Below are positions 15,900 through 24,763 of a DNA stretch of 64,000 nt, piece after piece. A model generated the notes under the pieces. That model had not been told where the DNA came from, made no database searches, and worked only from the letters and a program-made list of their open reading frames with translations. Position 1 is the stretch's first letter; the number at the start of each line of letters is the position of its first letter. The position numbers were made by a program, and so were the translations under genes. Source of the stretch: Schleiferilactobacillus perolens DSM 12744 (GTDB lineage Bacteria > Bacillota > Bacilli > Lactobacillales > Lactobacillaceae); NCBI RefSeq assembly GCF_001435585.1, contig NZ_AZEC01000012.1:24478-88477 (forward strand), read 5' to 3'.

Positions 15900-16989
15900 G
15901 ATATTTTCCTTCTCTCTGCAAATTGATGAGTAACATCGTCAAAATTAGTAACGTGATGGCTAAGATGGTGTAGCCTAACCGATTGATCGCCAACTCTGAC
16001 AGGTGAGCATAAAAGTAGGCCACGTTGTGTAGCGTGTTGTGCCGGGGAATAAGCAGCCAGCCGTAATTGCCAATCACTTGGCGTGCACCGATCGTCATGA
16101 CGATCAGCCACCAGCCGATCTGTAAGGCAAAACCGGTGAAATTGCTGAATAGTGCGTCGCTGAGAAAACCGACCGCGGTGCTCACCATCAAAGTAGGCAG
16201 CACCCAAAAGCAGGCGGCTTTGGCGAAGGCCAGATAATCCAGGGCCACGCCTGGGTAAAGCCAGGTCACGCGGCCAAACAATGCCAGAGCCGCGATAATC
16301 ACCGGAATTATTAATCCGGCTACACTGGCGGCATACTGGGTACCCAGCCATTTGAGCGTCCCCATCGGCTTGGCTTGAATGGTCGGCATAACTTGGGCTC
16401 GCCGATCGATGTAACAGTAGGCGATGATGACAATGGTGGGCAGAATCGCAGCGATGATGCCCGCAATATCTGCAAACAGTCGGGCATAGGCGCCGGTGAT
16501 GCGGTCTTTACGCATAATGAGGGTATGGTCCTGGCGGGCTTCGGCCAGCGTCATCGGCCGGACCGCGAATCGTTGCAAAGTGGCCGGCGCGTAATCGGAA
16601 TGCCCACCCAATAACTGATCTACATGGCCCAGTGTTTTTGCCAATGTTGGCCGATTATCAATTCTGCGTGCTTGGTTAAGCAATTTTCCAACTTTGGCTT
16701 GCACCTGCGCATTCAAGGTCACGCGTTTGGCAAAGCCAAATGGATAGGTCACATACGCATTATCAGTGTGGGCTTCCTGTAATTGATCGAGCGCATTGGT
16801 CTTTAAGGGGTGAAAGTCAGTGGTCGTGATCAGCTCATAGTGGGCTGTGGGGCTCGTCGGCGGGGTCGCTAAGCCCCGACCGATCATGGGCCAAACATTG
16901 AGTAAAATAAATACCGCTGTGACGATGGTATACAGAATGAAGGCCAGGCTCGTGGTAAACCGTTTGAATTCTAACCAGAATAATCTCAT
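15868..16989 (-). CDS. ABC-2 type transporter permease with large extracellular loop
   Basis: 373 residues. One membrane helix near residues 14-32 is followed by about 140 mostly polar residues that should lie outside the cell, then five or six helices from about 175 to 355. This is the plan of ABC-2 permeases that pair with BcrA-like ATPases in peptide resistance or immunity systems. The ATPase gene overlaps it by 4 bases. The substrate may be an antimicrobial peptide, an inference from the adjoining sensor kinase operon. Confidence 0.8.
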   Translation of the reverse strand: MRLFWLEFKRFTTSLAFILYTIVTAVFILLNVWPMIGRGLATPPTSPTAHYELITTTDFHPLKTNALDQLQEAHTDNAYVTYPFGFAKRVTLNAQVQAKVGKLLNQARRIDNRPTLAKTLGHVDQLLGGHSDYAPATLQRFAVRPMTLAEARQDHTLIMRKDRITGAYARLFADIAGIIAAILPTIVIIAYCYIDRRAQVMPTIQAKPMGTLKWLGTQYAASVAGLIIPVIIAALALFGRVTWLYPGVALDYLAFAKAACFWVLPTLMVSTAVGFLSDALFSNFTGFALQIGWWLIVMTIGARQVIGNYGWLLIPRHNTLHNVAYFYAHLSELAINRLGYTILAITLLILTMLLINLQREGKYRGLHIRPAHH

Positions 16990-17873
16990 TGGCGCACCTC
17001 TTGGCGGGTTTGCCGCGATTGTAAATACAGGTACGCTTCTTCTAAAGTCGGTGCCACGACATTGGCCCCCGGTATTCCCGCAGTCGCCAGAAAGCGAATG
17101 TGGGCTGTATTGCCTTGCACGACCTGTTCGCTAATTTCGTAGCGGGACTTGTAATCACTTAATTCCGCCAGCGGCAAAGTGCGGGTGAACACATGACCCG
17201 TCGCTTGGGCTTGTAATTGCGCAGTGGTGCCGGTAAACAGCAGCCGCCCTTGATTGAGCACGCCAATCCGGTTCGTGGTCGCTTCAATATCAGAAACGAT
17301 GTGGGTGGACAACAAGACGATCCGGTCCTGGGCAAATTCGGTGAGCAGATTGCGGAACCGGATCCGTTCTTCAGGATCAAGGCCAGCGGTGGGTTCATCC
17401 ACAATCAGCACTTTCGGTTGGTTGACTAGCGCTTGGGCAATTCCCAGCCGCTGGCGCATGCCGCCGGAGAGCGCCTTGACCTTGGTGCAGGCTTGATCGG
17501 TCAAGTTCACCTGGGCCAACAGCGCGTTGATCCGGCGGTGTTGGCTGCGGGGCGGCACATGGGCCAAGATGGCTAAGTAAGTTAACGCATCCCGGACGGT
17601 CATGTTCGGATAGAAGCCGAAATTCTGAGGCAAATAACCTACCTGATTCCGCACCGCCGCACGTTGAGTGATGGGAATACCGCATAGCTGGACGGTTCCC
17701 GTGGTGGCCTGGTCCAGGGTGGTCAAGATGCGCATCAACGTGGATTTCCCAGCGCCATTTTTACCCAGCAAGCCAAACATACCGGCCGAGATCGTCAGCG
17801 ATACATCGTTCAATGCCGGTCTGGATTGGCCCCGGTAGCGTTTGCTTAAATGGTCGATCTGAATCGTATTCAT
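16986..17873 (-). CDS. ABC transporter ATP-binding protein (BcrA-like)
   Basis: About 295 residues. Walker A GLLGKNGAGKSTLM, Q-loop YLPQNFGFYPNMTV, signature LSGGMRQRLGIAQAL, Walker B VLIVDEPTAGLDPEE and the switch His in LLSTHIVSD are all present, so it is an active ATPase. The C-terminal 80 residues are the extra domain typical of the drug/peptide exporter ATPases. Start is ATG 17873; the ribosome site GGGAGG is buried in a terminator-like hairpin (17875-17907), suggesting an attenuation step between the two-component genes and the transporter genes. Confidence 0.92.
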   Translation of the reverse strand: MNTIQIDHLSKRYRGQSRPALNDVSLTISAGMFGLLGKNGAGKSTLMRILTTLDQATTGTVQLCGIPITQRAAVRNQVGYLPQNFGFYPNMTVRDALTYLAILAHVPPRSQHRRINALLAQVNLTDQACTKVKALSGGMRQRLGIAQALVNQPKVLIVDEPTAGLDPEERIRFRNLLTEFAQDRIVLLSTHIVSDIEATTNRIGVLNQGRLLFTGTTAQLQAQATGHVFTRTLPLAELSDYKSRYEISEQVVQGNTAHIRFLATAGIPGANVVAPTLEEAYLYLQSRQTRQEVRQ

Positions 17874-17874
17874 C

Positions 17875-17907
17875 AAAAAAAGCCTCCCTTTTGCTTATAG
17901 GGAGACT
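17875..17907 (-). terminator. Terminator-like hairpin that contains the ABC gene ribosome site
   Basis: On the minus strand AGTCTCCCT pairs with AGGGAGGCT (one G-U) and is followed by seven T residues, then the ATG at 17873. The right arm is the only Shine-Dalgarno candidate. The hairpin can thus both end transcripts coming from the kinase gene and mask translation of the ATPase gene. Confidence 0.65.
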
Positions 17908-17949
17908 TTAACAAGCGATTATCAAGATTAAGACAAGAATTCTGAATTG

Positions 17950-19044
17950 TTAAAAATAGGTGAACAAGGCTGTCGACGTGACGCCGTGGTCCACATTGGC
18001 GACTGAAAAACGACCGTGATGCGCGGTGCATAGTGTTCTGCAGATATACATGCCCACCCCCAAGTGGTTGGCTGCTTTACCGCTGGAGAAGAAAGGCAGC
18101 TGGGCGTTGGCTTGCTCCTCGGGGGTAAGCGGCTGGCCGTCGTTGAATACGGCCAATTGGACAGTTTTCTCGGTGACTGTCACCGTAATGCCAACCGTCG
18201 TGCGGGCAAACCGAAAGGCGTTCGTCAGTTGGTTATCGAACACCTCCAGGATGGCAGCCGGCGCGATGGCCAGCAAGTGGTCCGGGGCGGCGGCTAGCTT
18301 TTCCGCCCAAGTGAACGGCACCGTCCCAGCCAGTTTCTGGGCCTCGTTCTTCAGTGTTTGGGTTAATTCATGCGTGCTGGTCGGGGTGGGGCTGAGCGCA
18401 ATATCGTGAATGGCCGCGACATGGGTCATTGTTTGGATGAAATGATTAATGCGATCCAGCTGCTGCTGCATATCCTTGATAATGTCCGGGTTCAGGGGCT
18501 GAGCTTCTTGATTTTCCAATGTGAGCAGTTCCACGTTACCCTGTAAAACGGTCAATGGTGTCCGTAAGTCATGGGCGAAAGCCGCATTGACTTGCTTTTG
18601 ATCGTCGGCCAAGCGCCAAGCGGTCTGCAGAGCATCCTGCAGTGCTTGCCGCATCTTTTCAAAGGCCTGTACCAGAGCGCCTAATTCATCGGGTGCTGTG
18701 GCGGTCAAGTGGAAGTCCAAGTCTTGGGCCTGGATATGGGTGACGCCAAATTGCAGCTGCTGGAGCGGATCAGCCAGTTTAATCCGATAAAAGAGGCGGG
18801 CGGCACCGGTCATGATGGCGATAAGCAGCGCGAGACTGCCCCCGATGGCACCGGTAACAAAGACAATGGTCACTGCAATCAGCCAAGTGGGCGTAACGTA
18901 GGGGGCCAACAGCGAAATTAAGGCATTCCAGAGTAGCAGATAGACTAAAATGCTCAGACCAGCAACCAGTGTACCCACTAGAATGACGCGCAATAAAGCC
19001 GTTTTGATTGGCTGATTGCGCAGCCAATGAGTTAATTTTGCCAT
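17950..19044 (-). CDS. Sensor histidine kinase (HAMP, HisKA, HATPase)
   Basis: 364 residues with two membrane helices (about 18-48 and 53-80), a very short outside loop between them, HAMP at about 82-140, the dimerisation/phosphoacceptor motif FAHDLRTPLTVL with His158, and an ATPase domain with N box FDNQLTNAFRFA and G box GVGMYICRTL. The near absence of an extracellular sensor recalls intramembrane-sensing kinases that detect cell-envelope stress, often through their ABC transporter. It overlaps the response regulator gene by 13 bases and lies upstream of an ABC transporter operon. Confidence 0.92.
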   Translation of the reverse strand: MAKLTHWLRNQPIKTALLRVILVGTLVAGLSILVYLLLWNALISLLAPYVTPTWLIAVTIVFVTGAIGGSLALLIAIMTGAARLFYRIKLADPLQQLQFGVTHIQAQDLDFHLTATAPDELGALVQAFEKMRQALQDALQTAWRLADDQKQVNAAFAHDLRTPLTVLQGNVELLTLENQEAQPLNPDIIKDMQQQLDRINHFIQTMTHVAAIHDIALSPTPTSTHELTQTLKNEAQKLAGTVPFTWAEKLAAAPDHLLAIAPAAILEVFDNQLTNAFRFARTTVGITVTVTEKTVQLAVFNDGQPLTPEEQANAQLPFFSSGKAANHLGVGMYICRTLCTAHHGRFSVANVDHGVTSTALFTYF

Positions 19045-19712
19045 CGATATCCCACTCCCCAGACAGTGTCAATGGGACACACTGCCCCTGCTTGAACGAA
19101 TGTATTGCGAATGCGGCGCACATGCTCCGTGATTACTCGGGCGTCCCCCGCGGCATCGAATCCCCAAAGCTTTTCGTAGAGCTGTTCCCGGCTGAAAACT
19201 TGGCCAGGATTTAAACTCAAAAATTCAATCAATTGATATTGCTTCTTTTCTAAGACCAATGGCTGGCCATTGACGATGACTTGCTGGGCACTGTAATTAA
19301 TAATGAGATCGCCGAAAGCAGCGACCTGGGCACGCTTTTCAGGCCAGTGCGCACGGCGCAAATGGGCTTGAATCCGCGCCCCTAACTCGGCTAGACTGAA
19401 CGGCTTCGTCACGTAATCATCACCGCCAGCACCCAAGCCGCGGACTTTATCCGCATCGGTGACCCGGGCGGTCAGAAAAATAATTGGCGCACTGGTCACC
19501 GTCCGAATCTGGCTGGTGAGCGTAAAACCGTCAATATCCGGTAAATTCACGTCCAGCAAAATAAGATCCGGATTATTTTGTAACTGGGTCATGGCACGGC
19601 TCCCGGAATCGGCAGTCACCAGGCCATAGTCAGGCAGCTGCAAATTAAAATACCGGCTGACCAGTTGCAAAATACCTGGATCATCGTCCACTAACAACAC
19701 CGTTGACTGCAT
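19032..19712 (-). CDS. OmpR-family response regulator
   Basis: 226 residues. Receiver domain 1-120 with the acidic pair Asp9-Asp10-Asp11, phosphoacceptor Asp54 in LILLDVNLPDIDG, Thr in IFLTA and Lys in VTKPFS. The C-terminal winged helix (about 130-225) includes KKQYQLIEFLSLNPGQVFSREQLYEKLWG. It heads a leftward operon with the kinase and ABC transporter genes, which it presumably controls. A binding site could not be picked out. Confidence 0.94.
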   Translation of the reverse strand: MQSTVLLVDDDPGILQLVSRYFNLQLPDYGLVTADSGSRAMTQLQNNPDLILLDVNLPDIDGFTLTSQIRTVTSAPIIFLTARVTDADKVRGLGAGGDDYVTKPFSLAELGARIQAHLRRAHWPEKRAQVAAFGDLIINYSAQQVIVNGQPLVLEKKQYQLIEFLSLNPGQVFSREQLYEKLWGFDAAGDARVITEHVRRIRNTFVQAGAVCPIDTVWGVGYRWQN

Positions 19713-19797
19713 TTTGCATCCTCCCTGCTTCGTATCTCAATCGTAGCTGAAGAAAGACAACTTTGAAACAACATTCGCTTCGAGTTTGAGATAATTC

Positions 19798-19842
19798 TTG
19801 TCAAGATAGGTCAAATAAACTACAATAAATTTATGATGTAGT
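19798..19842 (+). promoter_or_regulatory. Promoter and inverted repeat of the AbiE operon
   Basis: TTGTCA (19798-19803), 17 bases and TACAAT (19821-19826) form a good promoter. The inverted repeat ACTACA-N12-TGTAGT (19819-19842) covers the -10 and the start point, where an AbiEi-type antitoxin would repress its own operon. Confidence 0.65.
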
Positions 19843-19869
19843 ATATTTGGACTTTTAAGGAGGGGTATA

Positions 19870-20460
19870 ATGGCTCGCAATCTTGACCGGTTATTGGCAA
19901 AACATTCTACTTTCACAACAGGCACAGCGCGGCGTTATGGCGTTTCATCATCCATGCTTCAAGCCGCGGTCGAAAAAAATGAAATTGTTCGGGAAGAAAT
20001 TGGGACGTATGTCATCGCAGGATCCGAGACTGACGAATACAGTCTGCTTAGCCAAAAGTTTAGCCGGGGTGTTTTCTCACAAGAAACGGCCTTGATTTTG
20101 CACGGATTAACGACAGAGATGCCAATGACTTTTCAGATGACATTTCCCCACGGGTATCACAATCCTGACTTGGATAAATGGCGAGTGACAGCACGGCATT
20201 TAATTTTGGAACGTTATCAACTAGGCATTGAAACGATTGCCTCGCCCAGTGGTGATCCAATTAAAGTATATGATCCAGAGCGGACTCTGTTGGATGTTTG
20301 GAATGATCCAGATATCGGTGCCAATGTGAAGTATGAAGCCGTGGCCAATTATTTGAAACAGCGCCCGGGACTCGAAGAAAACTTGCGGCTGGAAAAATAT
20401 GCCAAAGCATTATATCCCACTACGGAACTACTCACTATCATGGCGGTACTGGATCGATGA
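19870..20460 (+). CDS. AbiEi-type antitoxin of a type IV toxin-antitoxin system
   Basis: 196 residues. The N-terminal winged helix (about 1-50: LDRLLAKHSTFTTGTARRYG, then IVREEIGTYV) binds DNA; a middle segment FSQETALILHGLT and YDPERTLLDVW are the hallmark of AbiEi. In AbiE systems the antitoxin does not bind its toxin directly but counteracts it and represses the operon. AAGGAGG stands six bases before the ATG. The gene overlaps the toxin gene by 4 bases. The pair is visibly richer in A+T than its neighbours, suggesting transfer. Confidence 0.88.
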   Translation: MARNLDRLLAKHSTFTTGTARRYGVSSSMLQAAVEKNEIVREEIGTYVIAGSETDEYSLLSQKFSRGVFSQETALILHGLTTEMPMTFQMTFPHGYHNPDLDKWRVTARHLILERYQLGIETIASPSGDPIKVYDPERTLLDVWNDPDIGANVKYEAVANYLKQRPGLEENLRLEKYAKALYPTTELLTIMAVLDR

Positions 20461-21314
20461 CGCCACAGCAAATTTCAAATCAGATTAATGCACAGGCTAT
20501 TGCGCATGGGGCATCGAAGGAATCGTATCAGATTCTTTTTCGGTTACAGGAACTATTACGTCAGTTGGCTCACTCAAAGTACCGAGACTCTTTCGTCCTC
20601 AAAGGTGGATTTGAATTATCAACTGTAATGGGCGCAAAATTACGAACGACGACGGACTTGGATATAACTGTGAACGGTCATTCACTTGAGGCAAGTGCTT
20701 TGAAAGAAATGTTCTCAGAGATATTTAGAGATGCTGATGGTCCGGTGCATTTTTCAATCTTGAAGATTGAAGATCATAAGATGCCACAAAATCAATATCC
20801 TGGAGCCGTCATTCATCTGGTGGGAGAAATGGGGACAACCCACCAGTTATTGAGCATTGATGTGTCGACTGGCGATACTATTTATCCGCAGCCAATTGAA
20901 TTTGTTCATCATAGCATCATTGATTACAGCGATACTGTTTTGATCAAAGCATTTCCACAAGTCCAAATGCTTGCGGATAAACTGGTGACAATTTATGTGA
21001 AGAACATTCGAAATTCACGCGTGAAAGATTTGTACGATATCCACGTAATCTATACGCTGGAAGGTGCTGATATTCAACTGGCGGACTTGGCAGTGGCATT
21101 TCAAAAGACAGCCACTTCTAAAGGGATTTTTCATGCCACTCTTGAGGATGGATTGCGTCTACTTAGTTATTATCAGTCATCCAAGTTGATGCTTAGCTCT
21201 TGGAGGGGATATTCACGTAAGCATGATTACGTAAGGACGACTAATCTAAACCAGGTGCTGGATACAACAGCACAAGTCCTGAAAATGGTATTTCACAAGA
21301 TTGATGCGGAGTGA
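20457..21314 (+). CDS. AbiEii-type nucleotidyltransferase toxin
   Basis: 285 residues of the nucleotidyl transferase AbiEii/AbiGii family. The conserved motif FVLKGGFELS at about 43-52 and TTTDLDITV at about 62-70 (the metal-binding Asp pair) are present, then LIKAFPQVQMLADKLVTI and a further conserved KDLYDIHVI. Related toxins transfer nucleotides to tRNA or otherwise block growth, giving abortive phage defence. The active-site residues look intact. The exact target in this host cannot be stated. Confidence 0.88.
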   Translation: MTPQQISNQINAQAIAHGASKESYQILFRLQELLRQLAHSKYRDSFVLKGGFELSTVMGAKLRTTTDLDITVNGHSLEASALKEMFSEIFRDADGPVHFSILKIEDHKMPQNQYPGAVIHLVGEMGTTHQLLSIDVSTGDTIYPQPIEFVHHSIIDYSDTVLIKAFPQVQMLADKLVTIYVKNIRNSRVKDLYDIHVIYTLEGADIQLADLAVAFQKTATSKGIFHATLEDGLRLLSYYQSSKLMLSSWRGYSRKHDYVRTTNLNQVLDTTAQVLKMVFHKIDAE

Positions 21315-21359
21315 TATCGACGAATGGCCGTATCCGAAGACCGTAATTTTCCAAGAGTT

Positions 21360-21911
21360 CTATAAATAATAGACCACGCCGCCAATAACGCCAGCGAGCA
21401 GGATCAGCCACACAGGATTGACGTGATACTTCGAATCCAAGAAGAACACCACGCCCAACACCAGTAAACTCGTCCAGTCTAAAGAGGCCTTTGACCAAGC
21501 GCCAATATCATTGATGCCAAAGACCGTCAGCAGCATCAACGATAAAGCGACTGCCAGAATCAAGCCGACAGAAGCGGGCTTAATACCGTCCAGGATTGCT
21601 GTCAGGACCCAGTTATCGTTGTTTTTTTCCTCGTAGTGCAAGAACAATGGGACGAAAATAAACGAGGGCACACACACCGCCAATGTGGCCGCCACGGCGG
21701 TCCAAAAGCCACCGTACAGTTGGCCAAGGTAGGTGGCGGAATTGATGGCAATGGGGCCGGGAATCAAACCATCCAAAGCGTTCAGGTCGGCAAATTGCTG
21801 CACCGTCATGCCGAGTCTTTCTGATTCTTGAAAAATCAGGGATAGCATGGCGTAACCGCCGCCGAAACCCAGAAAGCCGATTTTGAGAAACGTTAAAAAT
21901 ATTGTAATCAT
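21360..21911 (-). CDS. ChrA-type chromate transporter half protein, second gene
   Basis: 183 residues, the short-chain form of the CHR family with about five helices. The motifs GFLGFGGGYAMLSLI at the N-terminus and DLNALDGLIPGPIAINSATYLG are diagnostic. Short CHR proteins come in pairs that assemble with opposite membrane topology. It overlaps its partner gene by 4 bases. The natural substrate in lactobacilli may be an anion other than chromate. Confidence 0.88.
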   Translation of the reverse strand: MITIFLTFLKIGFLGFGGGYAMLSLIFQESERLGMTVQQFADLNALDGLIPGPIAINSATYLGQLYGGFWTAVAATLAVCVPSFIFVPLFLHYEEKNNDNWVLTAILDGIKPASVGLILAVALSLMLLTVFGINDIGAWSKASLDWTSLLVLGVVFFLDSKYHVNPVWLILLAGVIGGVVYYL

Positions 21912-22453
21912 GCGCGTTTCACCTGCTTCACCCGACTCAGTACCACCCCGACGATACCGGCAATGACAATCAAGGTGGGCGCATTAGCGAGATTCAACAC
22001 TGTCAACAGAAAGCAGGCCACGGCCAAAATAATGGTCGGTGCATCCTTGAGGTTGAAGCGGGCGAGACTATAGGCCGCACTAAATAAGAACGCCGCCGAA
22101 GCAGCCCGAATGGCGGCCATGATGCTCAGCACGACGCCCTCCTGGGGAATCATTTGGTAGGCAATAGTGGCGGCCAGCATCAGTACGAAGGCTGGGGAAA
22201 TAGCCCCTAAACTGGCGGCAATCAGGCCCACGGTGCCACCAATTTTTTTGCCGACAAAACAGGCATTATTCAACGCAATGACCCCTGGAAAAGTCTGGGA
22301 CAGCGTGGCGTATTCATAGAGTTGATCGCGTTCGATGAGGTGGTATTTACCCACGAGTTCCCGTTCAATGACCGGCAACATCGCCATCCCGCCGGAGAAG
22401 GTGAAGGTCCCGGCGAGTAAATATACTTTAAATAAGATCCAATTTTTGTGCAC
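21908..22453 (-). CDS. ChrA-type chromate transporter half protein, first gene
   Basis: 181 residues, partner of the preceding protein. The motifs TFTFSGGMAMLPVIERELV and ATLSQTFPGVIALNNACFVG are typical of CHR family members. An AAGGAGGAT ribosome site precedes the ATG. It is divergent from a LysR-type gene with about 100 bases between them, the usual arrangement for a LysR regulator and its target. Confidence 0.88.
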   Translation of the reverse strand: MHKNWILFKVYLLAGTFTFSGGMAMLPVIERELVGKYHLIERDQLYEYATLSQTFPGVIALNNACFVGKKIGGTVGLIAASLGAISPAFVLMLAATIAYQMIPQEGVVLSIMAAIRAASAAFLFSAAYSLARFNLKDAPTIILAVACFLLTVLNLANAPTLIVIAGIVGVVLSRVKQVKRA

Positions 22454-22555
22454 AGAAAAATCCTCCTTAGGATTCAGTTTACCGGAACATACCGTTGACT
22501 AAAAGTACATATTCAGTACACTGAGCATAACTAATCAGTTAAGGAGGATTTGTGG

Positions 22556-23431
22556 ATGAATATTCGCCAATTAGAAATCTTTACCGCCGTGGCAGAAACG
22601 GGTTCAATTACGAAAACAGCGGAGCAAATGTATCTTTCCCAACCGGCCATCTCGAAGACCATCCGGGAGTTGGAAACGGATATTGGCGTCCCCTTGTTTG
22701 ATCGCATCGATAATCGGCTGCATTTGAATTCGGCCGGTCGCGCGTTTCGGATTCGAGCGACCCGGTTATTAACGGAATTTCATGAACTGGCCAGTTTCGG
22801 CCGCACCCAGACTCAGGCGCTGCCACTGCGCGTGGGGACGAGCATGACCATTGGGCAAATTTCTCTCCCTGCAGCCGTTACTCGCTTTCGCCAGCTGTAT
22901 CCCGATACGCCGCTCAAGATCTATTCTGAAAATGTGCAGCGGATTAAAGCGCGCTTACTCGATGGGGATGTGGACGTGGCTTTTTTGGAGGGCTTTGAGT
23001 CAAGCCAGTCCTTCACGGCCACACCAATTTCGGAATATCCGTTGCTGGCAGTGGGTGCACCGCAACTGGCGCCCACGAACCAGCTCACGAAAAAAGAATT
23101 GCTCACAGTACCGTTTCTGTTGCGGGAAAAGGGCAGTACTTTGCGAGACCACTTTGATGAACAGATGCACCAAATGGAGATCGACATCGAGCCGATGCTG
23201 CAAAGCACCAGCACTGCGGTACTGATCAATGCGGCCAAAGCCGGTTTGGGATTGACCATTATTCCAGCACCATTTGCGGAACCATACTTAACAGAGGGTA
23301 CCCTGCAACGATATGAACTGCCAGGCCAAGAAATTCGCACGATCAATTATGCGATCACACTGAAGGGCAGTGCAGTCAGCACCGTTCAGCAGGCCCTGGT
23401 GGACTGCTTTATGCGACAGAGCGAACAATAA
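22556..23431 (+). CDS. LysR family transcriptional regulator
   Basis: About 291 residues. Winged helix at 1-60: MNIRQLEIFTAVAETGSITKTAEQMYLSQPAISKTI in outline (key QLEIF, SITKTAE, QPAISK). An effector domain of periplasmic-binding fold follows (LRVGTSMTIG, VDVAFLEG). Start is ATG 22556, eight bases after AAGGAGG, though an in-frame TTG occurs at 22550. Divergent from the chromate-type transporter genes, which it probably regulates; the CAGT-rich short palindrome near 22512 may be part of its site. Confidence 0.92.
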   Translation: MNIRQLEIFTAVAETGSITKTAEQMYLSQPAISKTIRELETDIGVPLFDRIDNRLHLNSAGRAFRIRATRLLTEFHELASFGRTQTQALPLRVGTSMTIGQISLPAAVTRFRQLYPDTPLKIYSENVQRIKARLLDGDVDVAFLEGFESSQSFTATPISEYPLLAVGAPQLAPTNQLTKKELLTVPFLLREKGSTLRDHFDEQMHQMEIDIEPMLQSTSTAVLINAAKAGLGLTIIPAPFAEPYLTEGTLQRYELPGQEIRTINYAITLKGSAVSTVQQALVDCFMRQSEQ

Positions 23432-23433
23432 GA

Positions 23434-23667
23434 AGCTGGGACAAAACTCCTATTGACGAGCCGTGCCAATGCTGCGCAAGCTGCGGTGGTAGGTGGCTGG
23501 AACGCTGTGACGGCGCTTTGAACCCGCTGAGGTGCGCGGTTTCAAAGACGCCTAACCACATCAGCGCAAAAAGCGCGCTGTGTGGTTTCCACAGCTGAGC
23601 CACCTACCACCTCCGCTTGCTCCGCATTGGCACTACAATCGTCTGGTTTCGGAATTTTGTCTCAGCC
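23434..23667 (+). repeat. Interspersed structured element, copy R1 (plus orientation)
   Basis: Outer stem GCTGGGACAAAA (from 23435) pairs with TTTTGTCTCAGC (23655-23666) and is followed by CC and four T residues, forming the terminator of the LysR gene. Inside, the core (23463-23633) begins GTGCCAATGC and ends GCATTGGCAC, followed by GGTAGGTGGCT / AGCCACCTACC, then a GCTGTG / CACAGC stem that opens into two hairpins (GGCGCTTTGAACC / GGTTTCAAAGACGCC and AACCACA / TGTGGTT). It lies between convergent genes. No protein gene is credible within it. Confidence 0.85.
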
Positions 23668-23677
23668 CTTTTATCAG

Positions 23678-23884
23678 TTACCACTGACCGAAGAAAGTGG
23701 TAACCCCGACCATCACTAAGACGAAACCGATCAATGAGCTGCTCCACATGCCCCACATGACAAAGGGTGATGTATCCTTGTTTCCTTTTGCCTTGATAAA
23801 CCGATACTGGTTGCGCGTTGCCCACAAAGTATAGAGACCCAGCAGTGCCAACCCAATACCGATCACATATTGCCACGCACCCAT
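23678..23884 (-). CDS. Small membrane protein, unknown function
   Basis: 68 residues starting MGAWQYVIGIGLALLG. Two membrane helices are evident (about 4-20 and 43-63) with a basic loop RNQYRFIKAKGNK between them, suggesting an N-out, C-out or hairpin protein with the basic loop inside. ATG 23884 lies nine bases after AGGGAG. It is convergent with the LysR gene and stands alone. I do not recognise the family. Confidence 0.65.
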   Translation of the reverse strand: MGAWQYVIGIGLALLGLYTLWATRNQYRFIKAKGNKDTSPFVMWGMWSSSLIGFVLVMVGVTTFFGQW

Positions 23885-23971
23885 GGTCAAGACTCCCTTT
23901 CAGCAATTGACATTGATTACTAATTCACTTTACGCCGTAAGGATATACCATGGTTGAACGCGTGTCAACAA

Positions 23972-24763
23972 TTATGATTCATTATTTTTAACGTTTTTCA
24001 GATGGCTCATGACGATTCTGCCAAATTGCTGAAATACTATAATGGCGGTGCTTCTTTGCTTTTCGGATGGGAAACTAGTCAGTAAAACACAATCTACCAT
24101 GTGGTTTCTATAAATGAATCTGGCAGCGTCGTATTCCTCGTGCAATAATTCACCAGTCTTGTTAAAAATCGTCCCGGAAAATCCAATAGCATCCGCCAAT
24201 GCCGGTAATTTTTGCCGGTTTTGTTGTTGTTGCAGGGCAGTCCGGATTCGCCCGCCTGCAGGATCGGGCAGGGCCAACAAGTCGTTCCATAACGGCAGGA
24301 GATCAGTGAGGGTCAACAGATTTTCGTGAGCGGGATCAGCGGCGGTCATCATGCGGCGGCGCAACTGAATGGTGGGATATCGGGCCTGCAGCCATTGGTT
24401 GATCGGCGCCAAGCCAAAGTGATCCAGCAATACATTCGTGGCCGTGTTGTCGGACACACACAGCATCAGATCCAATAAATCACCCACGGACCAGGTGGAT
24501 TGGGACAGATGGAAAAGTACGCCGGAGCCGCCAACGCGTTGATTCGGTTGTACTGCCACTGTTTGCTCCAGCAAGTGCGGTGCAGCGATGCTTTGATGAC
24601 CCAGATAATCCGCAATGCCAATTTTAATGAGACTAGCCGAGCGGAAAGTTTGGGTGGCTCGGACACTGGCCACCGGTGATTCGCCGGGAACGGTCACCAT
24701 ATAGGCATAGTCAAAGGGCTGGTTGGCAAAAAGGGCAGCCAATTCATTGGCTAAATCAGTCAT
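23972..24763 (-). CDS. Class A beta-lactamase-fold serine hydrolase
   Basis: About 263 residues with the three penicillin-recognising motifs: SxxK as SASLIK (Ser44, Lys47), SDN (about 103-105) and KTG in FNKTGEL. No signal peptide is seen, so unlike true beta-lactamases it acts in the cytoplasm, presumably on peptidoglycan fragments or peptides. It is the last gene of the leftward PTS/muropeptide operon and overlaps the epimerase gene. I prefer ATG 24763; an in-frame GTG lies at 24772. A resistance role is unlikely given location and context. Confidence 0.82.
   Translation of the reverse strand: MTDLANELAALFANQPFDYAYMVTVPGESPVASVRATQTFRSASLIKIGIADYLGHQSIAAPHLLEQTVAVQPNQRVGGSGVLFHLSQSTWSVGDLLDLMLCVSDNTATNVLLDHFGLAPINQWLQARYPTIQLRRRMMTAADPAHENLLTLTDLLPLWNDLLALPDPAGGRIRTALQQQQNRQKLPALADAIGFSGTIFNKTGELLHEEYDAARFIYRNHMVDCVLLTSFPSEKQRSTAIIVFQQFGRIVMSHLKNVKNNES

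Noticed and set aside
23972..24763. Beta-lactam resistance gene
   Set aside because: No export signal, and it is the last gene of a muropeptide operon; the fold alone does not show resistance.
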